Shown here piece after piece: positions 1 to 7,000 of a stretch of DNA of 14,282 nucleotides. Location of the stretch: assembly GCA_022566235.1 (NCBI GenBank), contig JADFJI010000020.1, positions 1 through 14,282 of the forward strand, given 5' to 3'. The notes beneath the pieces are model-generated. The model saw only the letters and a list, made by a program, of their open reading frames with translations. It did no database searches and was not told where the DNA came from. The first letter of the stretch is position 1, and each line of letters opens with the position of its first letter. The stretch is from Chloroflexota bacterium (GTDB lineage: Bacteria > Chloroflexota > Dehalococcoidia > Plut-88900). A program made the position numbers and the translations under genes.

Positions 1-236
1 CCTGTCTGGGTATCAGGGCGATAACCGATACTGTGACCCAGCGGCTCCCCGACCTCAGCGGTCTGATCAACGGAGACGGTGGCATCTCCTTCCTGGGGTC
101 CCTGGCCCATGCCCTGGGGCACCCGACAGATATCTACCCTATGGCCCGACTTGGATGGCATTCCCGGCTCGCCTCCCGAAACCTGACCCGGTTCGCATTG
201 AGCTTTTTGACCCTGTCGGGAAAATCAGAACGATAA
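1..236 (+). CDS. hpnG: C-terminal end of a probable hopanoid-associated phosphorylase (HpnG-like), truncated by window edge
   Basis: The frame is open from the left edge to a TAA at 234-236, so only about 77 C-terminal residues are visible. They read R-A-I-T-D-T-V..R-L-P-D near the start and end in a segment like L-G-W-H-S-R-L-A-S-R-N-L. This resembles the last helix and the (V/I)RAI(S/T)DT stretch of phosphorylase-superfamily (PNP/UDP, MTA/SAH nucleosidase-like) proteins, which include HpnG. In known hopanoid pathways HpnG removes adenine from adenosylhopane to give a ribosyl-hopane intermediate. Codon choice looks coding for most of the length. The stop lies 48 bases before hpnA on the same strand, so they are probably co-transcribed. 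The assignment is by eye from a short fragment and leans on the hopanoid context; another nucleoside phosphorylase is possible. Confidence 0.5.
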   Translation, partial: CLGIRAITDTVTQRLPDLSGLINGDGGISFLGSLAHALGHPTDIYPMARLGWHSRLASRNLTRFALSFLTLSGKSER

Positions 237-237
237 T
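207..237 (+). promoter_or_regulatory. possible sigma70-type promoter before hpnA
   Basis: TTGACC at 207-212 and GATAAT at 232-237 are separated by 19 bases, slightly long for a sigma70 spacer. Start of transcription would fall near 244, about 40 bases before hpnA. The elements overlap the end of the upstream coding frame, so this would be an internal promoter, or chance. Confidence 0.22.
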
Positions 238-284
238 CAAAAAACTGTGTCTGGAGTTAGCCCGATTTTAAGAACAGGCCCTTT

Positions 285-1283
285 ATGAAAGCGATGGTCA
301 CAGGCGCAACAGGCTTTATAGGTGGCAACCTGGTCCGGGAACTCCTGGCGGACGGGACCGAGGTTCGCGCCCTGGTGAGGCCCGGGACCGATGCCACCGC
401 CCTCTCGGAGCTGGGGGTAGAGATAGCCGCGGGAGACCTCCTTGATGAGGGGTCGCTGGCCCGGGCCCTGGATGGCTGTCAGGCGCTGTTTCACGTGGCG
501 GCTCTGTACCGATTGTGGGGCCCTCGGCCCGAAGCCTTCAGGGAGGTGAATGTTCGTGGGACCAGAAACGTGTTGGAGGCTGCACTTGCCTCAGGGGTCG
601 AGAAGGTGGTCTACACCAGCACTGCCGCCGTCTTTGGGCACTGGAAGGGGGGCCCTCTGCCTAGTGAGAAGACCAGGGCCGTAATAGGGGATATGGTAGA
701 CGGCTATCATCGCTCCAAGTACCTGGCCGAGACCGAGGCGCTGAAATATTGCTGCCGGGGTCTCTGCCTGGTGATCGTGAATCCCACCGCCCCCGTGGGC
801 CCCTGGGACGTTAAGCCCACTCCTACCGGTAAGACCATTCTGGATTTCATCAAGGGAAAGATGCCCGCTTATCTCGATACAGGCCTCAACGTCGTTCACG
901 TTAGGGATGTCGCCCGGGGCCATATACTGGCCCTGGAAAAAGGCAAGGTTGGTGACCGATATATTCTGGGTGGTAGGAACATCACCCTCAAGGAGCTGTT
1001 CCATAAGCTGGGAGCCATCGCCCAAAGGCCCGCTCCCTCTTTGCGAATACCTTATTGGGCCGCCCTGGGGGCCGCCTACCTCGACCATTGGCTCTCGGTC
1101 ACCCTTCTGCGAAGGGAGCCTGTGGTGCCCCTGGCCGGAGTTCGAATGGCCCGGCATCACATGTACTACGATTCTAGCAAGGCGGTCCTCCAGTTGGGTT
1201 TACCCCAGACCCCTGTAGAAGAGGCTTTAGAGGATGCCGTTGTCTGGTTCAGAAAGCAGTTCAATGTGGAGGTTGCCGCGTGA
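285..1283 (+). CDS. hpnA: hopanoid-associated NAD-dependent epimerase/dehydratase HpnA
   Basis: A 332-residue extended short-chain dehydrogenase/epimerase. The N-terminus carries the Rossmann glycine motif T-G-A-T-G-F-I-G (residues 6-13, G7/G10/G13), followed by a typical NAD-dependent epimerase fold. The catalytic Y-x-x-x-K is Y141-H-R-S-K145, with the preceding T-S-T at about 111-113. The length equals the usual ~330 residues of the HpnA family (hopanoid-associated sugar epimerase), whose members sit in hopanoid clusters and whose exact substrate is not firmly established. The ATG at 285 has only a weak ribosome binding site (ACAGG), but it places the Rossmann motif right at the N-terminus as expected. 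Its TGA overlaps the GTG start of the cyclase gene by four bases (GTGA, 1280-1283), so the two genes are translationally coupled. The family assignment rests on both sequence and neighbourhood. Confidence 0.85.
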   Translation: MKAMVTGATGFIGGNLVRELLADGTEVRALVRPGTDATALSELGVEIAAGDLLDEGSLARALDGCQALFHVAALYRLWGPRPEAFREVNVRGTRNVLEAALASGVEKVVYTSTAAVFGHWKGGPLPSEKTRAVIGDMVDGYHRSKYLAETEALKYCCRGLCLVIVNPTAPVGPWDVKPTPTGKTILDFIKGKMPAYLDTGLNVVHVRDVARGHILALEKGKVGDRYILGGRNITLKELFHKLGAIAQRPAPSLRIPYWAALGAAYLDHWLSVTLLRREPVVPLAGVRMARHHMYYDSSKAVLQLGLPQTPVEEALEDAVVWFRKQFNVEVAA

Positions 1284-3235
1284 CTAGTTCAGGCCTCGGG
1301 ATCCAAGGGCCCTTAGCCCCATCGAAATCCGCTGCCGGCGTCGCCCACAAAGGGCTGGACAGGGCTATAGAGCGATGTCAGAAGTACCTGCTGGACAGCC
1401 AGTACCAGGATGGCTACTGGTGGGGGGAACTGGAAGCTAATGTAGCCATCACCTCGGAGTATCTGATGTTGACCCATTTCTTCGACATCGGAGATCGGAA
1501 CAGATGGCAACAGATCGTCGAATATCTGAAGAGCAAGCAGCGTTCTGATGGCACCTGGAGCGTTTACTACGACGGTCCTGGCAACCTGAACATCACCGTC
1601 GAGGCCTACTTCGCCATGAAGCTGGCCGGAGTCTCCCCAGACGAGCCCTACATGGTCAGGGCCCGAGAGTTCATCCTTTCCCAGGGCGGCCTGCCCAAGG
1701 TCAGGAACTTCACCAAAATATGGCTCGCCCTTCTGGGGCAATGGGACTGGAAGGCGACCCCTGTGATGCCCCCGGAGCTTATGTGGCTGCCACCTTTCTT
1801 TCCCTTTAACATCTACGAGTTCTCCTCCTGGGCCCGAGCCACCATCGTGCCCATGACCATCATACTCAACAAGCGGCCGGTCCGGCCCGTCCCTGACTAC
1901 GCCAGAATCGATGAGTTGATGCCGACTCAGGCCGGGAAACCTAGCTACACCCTCAGAGACGAACCTGGGGTCGCTAGCTGGCAGAGGCTTTTCGTAGGGA
2001 TGGACGGCCTGTTGCGCCTGTGGGATAGGGTTCCTCTCAAGCCCGGCAGGGGCAGGGCCTTCCAGAAGGCCGAACAATGGATCCTGCAGCATCAGGAATC
2101 CAACGGCGCGTGGGCGGGGATACAGCCTCCCTGGGTGTATTCCCTCTTGGCCTTGCACTGCCAGGGCTATCCCCTGGATCACCCGGTCATGGCCAGAGGC
2201 CTCAACGCTTTTGAGGAATTTGCCCTCGAGGAAAACGGCACCTTCCGTACCCAGTCCTGCATAAGCCCGGTTTGGGACACGGCCTGGGTCGTCATAGCCC
2301 TGGAGGAGTCGGGCCTCCCGCCCGACCACCCTGGCATGGTGAAGGCCGGCGAGTGGTTAGTGAGTAAGCAGATCACCACCGAAGGGGATTGGGCCGTCAA
2401 ATTCCCCGGTGTCGTGCCGGGGGGCTGGGCCTTCGAGTTCGAGAACGACTGGTACCCCGACATCGATGATGCCGCCGAGGTCATCTTCGCTTTGACCAAA
2501 GTGGCCCTAAATGATGAGATCAAGGAGAAGACCGTCCAGCTGGGTATCGACTGGATGCTCGGACTGCAAAGCAGCAACGGCGGTTGGGGCGCCTTCGACA
2601 AGGACAATGTGAGGCGGTTCATAACCAGGATGCCCTTCTGCGACTTCGGCGAGGTTATCGATCCTCCCAGTGTTGACGTCACCGCCCATATCCTGGAGAT
2701 CCTGGGGATGAGGGGCCAACGACCCGAAAACAGCCCTGCCGTAGAACGGGGGCTGCGCTATATCAAGGATGAACAGGAGTACGATGGCGCCTGGTTTGGC
2801 CGCTGGGGAGTCAACTACATATACGGCATCGGTGCGGTCCTCCCGGCCCTTCAGGCCGTGGGGGAAGATATGAGCCAGCCCTATGTGCAAAGAGCTGCTG
2901 GCTGGCTGAAGGACCACCAGAATGACGACGGTGGATGGGGCGAGACCTGCGCCTCCTATGACGACCCTTCCCTGAGAGGGCAGGGGCCCAGCACCGCCTC
3001 ACAGACCGCCTGGGCTCTTTTGGGGCTGATCTCCGCAGGAGAAGGCCTCAGCCCTCAGGCCCGCCGAGGGGTGGAATACCTGCTGCTCACCCAGGCCGGG
3101 GATGGCTCCTGGGATGAGGAGTATTTCACCGGCACCGGCTTTCCCAAGGACTTCATGATCAAGTACCACATGTACCGCATCTACTTCCCGTTGCTGGCCC
3201 TCGGACGCTACCGAAGGATAGTCTTGGGCGCTTGA
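1280..3235 (+). CDS. shc: squalene-hopene cyclase
   Basis: A 651-residue terpene cyclase of the normal SHC length (~630-680). It converts squalene to hopene/hopanol at the inner membrane face. Repeated QW motifs (Q-x-x-D-G-x-W types) are visible from the N-terminal part (around residues 41-47 and 88-93) to the C-terminus, including H-Q-N-D-D-G-G-W-G and Q-A-G-D-G-S-W. The proton-donating D-x-D-D motif is D394-I-D396-D397. It is followed by A-A where most family members have T-A, a small deviation at a conserved position. The GTG start at 1280 is preferred because GGAGG lies 7 bases upstream and because it forms a GTGA overlap with hpnA. The next gene, an HpnD-like synthase that makes the precursor, begins 32 bases downstream. 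The identification is secure; the exact product (hopene, hopanol or another triterpene) cannot be read from the sequence. Confidence 0.96.
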   Translation: MTSSGLGIQGPLAPSKSAAGVAHKGLDRAIERCQKYLLDSQYQDGYWWGELEANVAITSEYLMLTHFFDIGDRNRWQQIVEYLKSKQRSDGTWSVYYDGPGNLNITVEAYFAMKLAGVSPDEPYMVRAREFILSQGGLPKVRNFTKIWLALLGQWDWKATPVMPPELMWLPPFFPFNIYEFSSWARATIVPMTIILNKRPVRPVPDYARIDELMPTQAGKPSYTLRDEPGVASWQRLFVGMDGLLRLWDRVPLKPGRGRAFQKAEQWILQHQESNGAWAGIQPPWVYSLLALHCQGYPLDHPVMARGLNAFEEFALEENGTFRTQSCISPVWDTAWVVIALEESGLPPDHPGMVKAGEWLVSKQITTEGDWAVKFPGVVPGGWAFEFENDWYPDIDDAAEVIFALTKVALNDEIKEKTVQLGIDWMLGLQSSNGGWGAFDKDNVRRFITRMPFCDFGEVIDPPSVDVTAHILEILGMRGQRPENSPAVERGLRYIKDEQEYDGAWFGRWGVNYIYGIGAVLPALQAVGEDMSQPYVQRAAGWLKDHQNDDGGWGETCASYDDPSLRGQGPSTASQTAWALLGLISAGEGLSPQARRGVEYLLLTQAGDGSWDEEYFTGTGFPKDFMIKYHMYRIYFPLLALGRYRRIVLGA

Positions 3236-3267
3236 TGTAGGAACGGTTATCGGGTGTTGAGCTAACC

Positions 3268-4143
3268 ATGCAGGTCTCGTTGGATAACGCATATGAATAC
3301 TGTCGAGGGATCACACGCCGCAGGGCCAAGAACTTCTACTATGCCTTCATAGCGCTGCCCCATGACCAGAGAAAGGGCATCTACGCCGCCTACGCCTTCT
3401 GCCGTCTGTCCGATGACTACAGCGACGAGAACCTCCCTTTAGAAGACAAGACCAGGCTGCTCCAGGAATACCGCCTCCAGCTGGCCCAGGCCTTTGACGG
3501 CAACCCCGACGGGCCTGTTTTCACCGCCCTGCTGGACACCTCACGCCGGTTCGATATACCTAAAGAGTATTTCGATGAGATCATCGATGGCGTCGAGATG
3601 GACCTGACCACCGACAGATATCAGACCTTCGATGACCTTTACCGGTACTGCTACAAGGTGGCCTCTGTGGTGGGGTTGGTCTGCATCCAAATCTTCGGAT
3701 ATCGAGACCTCAGGGCGCGCAGGTATGCCGTCGATATGGGAATAGCGATGCAGCTCACCAACATCCTGCGGGACCTGAAGGAGGACAGCGGCCGCGATAG
3801 GATATATCTGCCCCTGGATGAGATGGACCGGTTCCACTATCGGCCGGAGGACCTCCACGGCGGAGTTATCAACAAACCGTTCATGGAGATGATGGAGTTC
3901 CAGGTGGAGCGGGCTCGGGACTACTTCTCCCGTAGCGCTGCCCTCTTACCCCTTTTATCCCTTCGCTCCCGGGTCTGCCCTGCGGTCCTCAGAAGTCTCT
4001 ACCTGGCCTTGCTGGAGAGGATACAGGCCCGAGGCTACGATGTGTTCAGCGGCAGGGTCCGCCTCAATACCTCCGAAAAACTGGCCCTGACGGGTAAGAT
4101 ATGGCTCCAGACCCTGGGTCGGGGCCTGGTTGGGGTACGGTGA
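3268..4143 (+). CDS. hpnD: squalene/phytoene synthase family protein, HpnD-like (presqualene diphosphate synthase)
   Basis: A 291-residue trans-isoprenyl diphosphate synthase that couples two farnesyl diphosphates head-to-head. Both Asp-rich Mg-diphosphate sites are present: D49-D-Y-S-D53 after Y-A-F-C-R, and D169-L-K-E-D173 inside L-T-N-I-L-R-D-L-K-E-D. The Y-C-Y-K-V-A-S-V-V-G segment (about 127-136) is the usual third conserved block. The N-terminal R-R-A-K-N-F-Y-Y-A-F resembles HpnD (presqualene diphosphate synthase) more than HpnC (hydroxysqualene synthase), as judged from memory. A true one-step squalene synthase or a phytoene synthase cannot be excluded. The position directly after shc supports a squalene role. 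No strong ribosome binding site precedes the ATG. The stop overlaps the next gene's GTG (GTGA at 4140-4143). No HpnC or HpnE homolog is visible in the window. Confidence 0.82.
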   Translation: MQVSLDNAYEYCRGITRRRAKNFYYAFIALPHDQRKGIYAAYAFCRLSDDYSDENLPLEDKTRLLQEYRLQLAQAFDGNPDGPVFTALLDTSRRFDIPKEYFDEIIDGVEMDLTTDRYQTFDDLYRYCYKVASVVGLVCIQIFGYRDLRARRYAVDMGIAMQLTNILRDLKEDSGRDRIYLPLDEMDRFHYRPEDLHGGVINKPFMEMMEFQVERARDYFSRSAALLPLLSLRSRVCPAVLRSLYLALLERIQARGYDVFSGRVRLNTSEKLALTGKIWLQTLGRGLVGVR

Positions 4144-4577
4144 CAGGCTCTATCTCGACCATAGAGGCGGATGTCCGGCGGTTTCTGGAATCCCACCGTG
4201 TGGGCCGTCTAGGTACGGCGGACGTAGAAGGCCGCCCCTATGTGGTTCCCATCTGCTACGCTGTAGGTCAGAGTCGCATCTACAGCGTGATCGATGATAA
4301 GCCTAAGAGGGTTGCCCGCAGCCGGCTGAAGAGGATAAGAAACATCCTGTCCAATCCCCACGTCTGCCTCACGGTGGACACCTACTCCGACGATTGGAGA
4401 GAGCTGGGGTTCGTCATGGTCCACGGCCGGGCATCCATTATCTACTCGGGCCCGGAGCACCAGGAGGCCCTGGAGTTGCTGAGGCAGAGGTACGATCAAT
4501 ACAGGGACATGGACATCGAGGGCCGGCCTGTAGTGTGCATAGAGCCGGAGAGAATAGTCAAATGGGGCAGGGTGTAA
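4140..4577 (+). CDS. PPOX-class split-barrel oxidoreductase, probable F420/FMN-dependent (Rv0121-like)
   Basis: A 145-residue protein of the pyridoxamine-5'-phosphate-oxidase-like split beta-barrel class, which binds FMN or coenzyme F420. Visible signatures are the opening helix F-L-E-S-H-R-V-G-R-L-G-T-A-D followed by G-R-P-Y-V-V-P-I-C-Y, the central I-D-D-K-P-K segment, and the strand V-M-V-H-G-R-A. The pattern and length recall the actinobacterial Rv0121 family of probable F420-dependent enzymes. An ATG at 4101 is in frame, but it would place 13 extra Gly/Pro-rich residues inside hpnD. The GTG at 4140 is preferred because it gives a GTGA overlap with the hpnD stop and has a G-rich stretch just upstream. 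Coupling to the isoprenoid genes suggests a reductive step on a terpenoid or its diphosphate, but this is inference; general members of the fold act on many substrates. The C-terminus is complete (ends in K-W-G-R-V). Confidence 0.82.
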   Translation: MTGSISTIEADVRRFLESHRVGRLGTADVEGRPYVVPICYAVGQSRIYSVIDDKPKRVARSRLKRIRNILSNPHVCLTVDTYSDDWRELGFVMVHGRASIIYSGPEHQEALELLRQRYDQYRDMDIEGRPVVCIEPERIVKWGRV

Positions 4578-4598
4578 ATAGGGGCAGTCCTGGAGGGT

Positions 4599-4697
4599 AT
4601 GGCCCTGTGTTGGGCCCGGCACGACGCCATATACAGGAAATACGAAGATCCCGCCTATCGGTCAGAGGTGGCCTCCTACGCATATCAGCCCGCGTGA
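4599..4697 (+). CDS. possible 32-residue small ORF after the split-barrel gene
   Basis: An ATG at 4599, preceded closely by GGAGG (4592-4596, two bases from the start), opens a 32-residue frame ending at TGA 4695-4697. It lies in the same frame as the split-barrel gene, eight codons after that gene's TAA. The codons (GAC, GCC, TAC, AGG, GAG, GTG, TCC) look like those of neighbouring genes, and the peptide is polar with four Tyr. I recognise no family. The very short Shine-Dalgarno spacing and small size keep this speculative; it could be a degraded extension. Confidence 0.25.
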   Translation: MALCWARHDAIYRKYEDPAYRSEVASYAYQPA

Positions 4698-4722
4698 GAC
4701 GGGTTCCTCAATTCATCCTGAC

Positions 4723-4740
4723 AGCCTGCTAAATCAGGCT
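4723..4740. terminator. small hairpin at the convergent junction
   Basis: A perfect 6-bp inverted repeat, AGCCTG (4723-4728) and CAGGCT (4735-4740) around a 6-base loop, covers the stop codon of the minus-strand SDR gene. It lies 25 bases after the small plus-strand ORF. There is no clear T-run on either side, so it is at best a weak terminator. Confidence 0.25.
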
Positions 4741-5505
4741 CTTGCTCTGGCCGCCATCGACCACGATGCAGGCGCCGGTGATCAGGCTTGCCCGCTCCGA
4801 GGCTAGAAACGCAACTAGGTCGCCCACCGGCTCCGGCCAGCCGAATCTTCCCATGGGCAGGTTGTGCTCTACAAAGGATTGCACCACCTCCTCTGGATTG
4901 CTCTCCTGGAACCGTTCCCACGCTCCGCCGGGATGAGAGATGGACCCGGGTGCGATGCTGTTCACCAGTATGCCGTCTTTCGCCAGGGTAACAGCAGCGT
5001 GTTTGGTGGCGGCAATCAGGCCCGCCTTTGCCGACATGTAGGAGATGTTGCCCCCATGCTCCCGGCCCCAGATCGAGGAGATGTTGATTATCCGGCCCCA
5101 GCCGCACTCCTGCATGTGGGGGATGACCAGTTTCATAAGCTGATAGCCACCGAACAGGTTCAGGTCAAAGGTTCCCATAAGGTCTTCCAGAGACGTCCCT
5201 AGGATGTCAGACCTGGAACGGCTGCCGCCCACGTTGTTAACCAGGATGTCCACCGGGCCCAAGGCCTCTACTGCCTGCTCGTGCAGTCCCTGGATGCTGG
5301 ATAGTTCCGAGACATCGCCAACCACCCCGACCGATGCGACCCCAAGGCTCCTGATCTCCTCGACGGCGACCTCCAGGGTCTCCGAAGTGCGTCCGCAGAT
5401 ACCGACATCGACCCCCTCCCTGGCCAGAGACAGGGCGGCTTGTCTACCCAGCCCCCTGCTGCCTCCGGTTACCAGGGCTACCTTCCCTTTGATTCCCAGG
5501 TCCAT
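4729..5505 (-). CDS. SDR family NAD(P)-dependent oxidoreductase
   Basis: A 258-residue classical short-chain dehydrogenase/reductase, the standard length for the family. The cofactor motif is T13-G-G-S-R-G-L-G20, with D64-V and N90-N-V-G-G following in the usual places. The catalytic tetrad is N116, S143, Y156 and K160 (Y-M-S-A-K). The C-terminal G-A-C-I-V-V-D-G-G is typical of 3-oxoacyl-ACP reductase-like (FabG-type) and catabolic dehydrogenases alike. The ATG at 5505 has AGGTGAGG upstream with a 7-base spacer. It is the last gene of a minus-strand run with the RdhA-like and amidohydrolase genes, 171 bases from its upstream neighbour. It probably oxidises or reduces a hydroxy/keto intermediate of the same pathway; the substrate cannot be inferred. 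Confidence 0.92.
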   Translation of the reverse strand: MDLGIKGKVALVTGGSRGLGRQAALSLAREGVDVGICGRTSETLEVAVEEIRSLGVASVGVVGDVSELSSIQGLHEQAVEALGPVDILVNNVGGSRSRSDILGTSLEDLMGTFDLNLFGGYQLMKLVIPHMQECGWGRIINISSIWGREHGGNISYMSAKAGLIAATKHAAVTLAKDGILVNSIAPGSISHPGGAWERFQESNPEEVVQSFVEHNLPMGRFGWPEPVGDLVAFLASERASLITGACIVVDGGQSKSLI

Positions 5506-5645
5506 CTCAAGTCCTCACCTGACGGCAGGTGCCTCTTCTGGTAATGCCCTGTAGGCCCAACCCCAATGCCTGCTGGGCTCGGCGTCATAGCAATCCAACG
5601 ACCCTATGTGCCCCCCTGGGCCTCCTGGCCATCTTTCGCAGCCCT

Positions 5646-5664
5646 CTGCCCCATTCCTGGGCAG
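5646..5664 (-). terminator. hairpin just after the RdhA-like gene
   Basis: An inverted repeat CTGCCC (5646-5651) and GGGCAG (5659-5664) with a 7-base loop lies 12 bases downstream of the RdhA-like stop codon on the minus strand. No T-run follows. It could attenuate transcription into the SDR gene or protect an mRNA 3' end; it may be chance. Confidence 0.2.
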
Positions 5665-5676
5665 CTAACTGGGGCC

Positions 5677-6960
5677 TTACTCCTCCAGTGCAGGGATACG
5701 GTCCTCGTCGTAGAGGGGATCGGGGTTCCTTTCAAGGACGGGGCGTATGGGTTGGATGAGCTTAAGGCTCACCGCCATTCGCATCAACCCTTTGCCTCCT
5801 TCCTTGACGTTGAATTTAGGCCGTTCTCCCACACCAAAGCGGCCCTTATCGAACATGGTGTAGCTTTCCAGCTCATCCGTACCCTTGCCCAGGATCTGGC
5901 CGTCCGTCTCTCTGTAATGGTCAAGGACACGCTTCAGGCCGAAGTGCTGTACCGGGCAGACCTTGGTGCAGATGTTGCACTCGGCGTACTTCAGCATCGG
6001 CTGGCACCGCTCGGTTATGATCTTGTATTTGGTAACGCCGTGCCAGTTGACCTTGATATTGGGCAGGGCGCGGCCCGGACACCGTTGGACGCATACCTGG
6101 CACTTCTCACACAGGATATTGATCCCGTAGTCTACCGGCTTGTCGTGGGTGACCGGGGCATCGGTGGAGATTCCTATGACCCTGACCCTGCTGCCGAACT
6201 CCGGAGTCAGCATGGTGCCGTTGGCCCCCATCTGGCCCAGCCCCGCAGCTATCGCATAAGGCAATATGGGCACTATCATCTGCTCACCGGGTGTGCCCGT
6301 CCCGGCTATGAATTGCACCCGATACCCCTTTGACCGGATGAAATCGGCCAGCTCCAGGCCGGCCAGCGAAAGCGCCAGGCTGGTATCGTAGGAGTGAACA
6401 TCCCACTCCACACTTGGTATCGTGTGGGTGATGTTCCAATCGAAGGCGCGGCAGAGGACTATTACATGCTTGAAAAGGGCCTGCCCCTTGGTCTCGGCGG
6501 TTACATAAGTCCTGTCAAACCTGGTGATTCCCACCAGATCTACCCCCACCTCTTTTGCCTTTGCCTTTATCTCCTTGGTTAGGTCTGGCGACGGGTCCGG
6601 TGGTGAGGCGGGGGGCTTCTCGTGGTAGAGATCGGCCTCCTGGTTTACTCTTTTGATCAGGTCGCCATATTTCTCTTTGAGTATCTTGTGGGTTTCGTGA
6701 GTGGGGGCGGGGATGTTGTCCAGCACCGTGTAGTAGGTCTGGGTCAATATCCCCAGCTTGAAGTTGGGCTCTGGAAAGTGGCGAGCAAACCAGTGCTCCT
6801 GTTTCGGCTCCCGGGGCGACCCCGGCACGCTCCTGAGGTCCGGAGGCACCTCTTTGGAGGCCACCCTCGGGCCTCTGCGAATCTCCCTGTCAGGCTGTAT
6901 CTCCTCAGCCCGTGGCAATTCCTTGAATTTAGTTACACTGGAAGAGATTGGTCTGTACAT
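5677..6960 (-). CDS. reductive dehalogenase-like double [4Fe-4S] cluster protein (RdhA/QueG superfamily), no Tat signal
   Basis: A 427-residue protein. Its C-terminal half carries two 4Fe-4S motifs: C284-x2-C287-x2-C290-x3-C294-P, and C319-x8-C328-x2-C331-x3-C335-P. Upstream is the segment A-G-L-G-Q-M-G-A-N-G-T-M-L-T-P-E-F-G-S-R-V-R (residues 239-260, each stretch as in the corrinoid-binding region of reductive dehalogenases and epoxyqueuosine reductase). The cluster layout matches RdhA. A larger frame reaches 7092, but the internal ATG at 6960 is preferred: it has AGAGGTGAC directly upstream and avoids overlap with the preceding amidohydrolase (gap 40 bases). No twin-arginine signal or membrane segment is visible, and no RdhB anchor gene lies beside it, so it is probably cytoplasmic and catabolic rather than respiratory. 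Whether it removes halogens is unproven. Alternatives are another B12-dependent reductase or a QueG relative, though it is longer than typical QueG. Confidence 0.82.
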   Translation of the reverse strand: MYRPISSSVTKFKELPRAEEIQPDREIRRGPRVASKEVPPDLRSVPGSPREPKQEHWFARHFPEPNFKLGILTQTYYTVLDNIPAPTHETHKILKEKYGDLIKRVNQEADLYHEKPPASPPDPSPDLTKEIKAKAKEVGVDLVGITRFDRTYVTAETKGQALFKHVIVLCRAFDWNITHTIPSVEWDVHSYDTSLALSLAGLELADFIRSKGYRVQFIAGTGTPGEQMIVPILPYAIAAGLGQMGANGTMLTPEFGSRVRVIGISTDAPVTHDKPVDYGINILCEKCQVCVQRCPGRALPNIKVNWHGVTKYKIITERCQPMLKYAECNICTKVCPVQHFGLKRVLDHYRETDGQILGKGTDELESYTMFDKGRFGVGERPKFNVKEGGKGLMRMAVSLKLIQPIRPVLERNPDPLYDEDRIPALEE

Positions 6961-7000
6961 GTCACCTCTTTGTGAAAGCTTTACCAGTAGAAACGCGTCG

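Noticed and set aside
2..274. Second open plus-strand frame at the left end, with a plausible-looking tail
   Set aside because: Its first part has poor, Arg/Pro-rich composition, while the alternative frame ending at 236 resembles a phosphorylase C-terminus throughout.
1313..2329. 338-residue minus-strand frame opposite shc
   Set aside because: Antisense shadow of a clear squalene-hopene cyclase; long opposite frames are common in high-GC genes and the translation has no recognisable motif.
5566..6333. 255-residue plus-strand frame opposite the RdhA-like gene
   Set aside because: The minus strand carries unmistakable double 4Fe-4S motifs; the opposite translation is without domain features.
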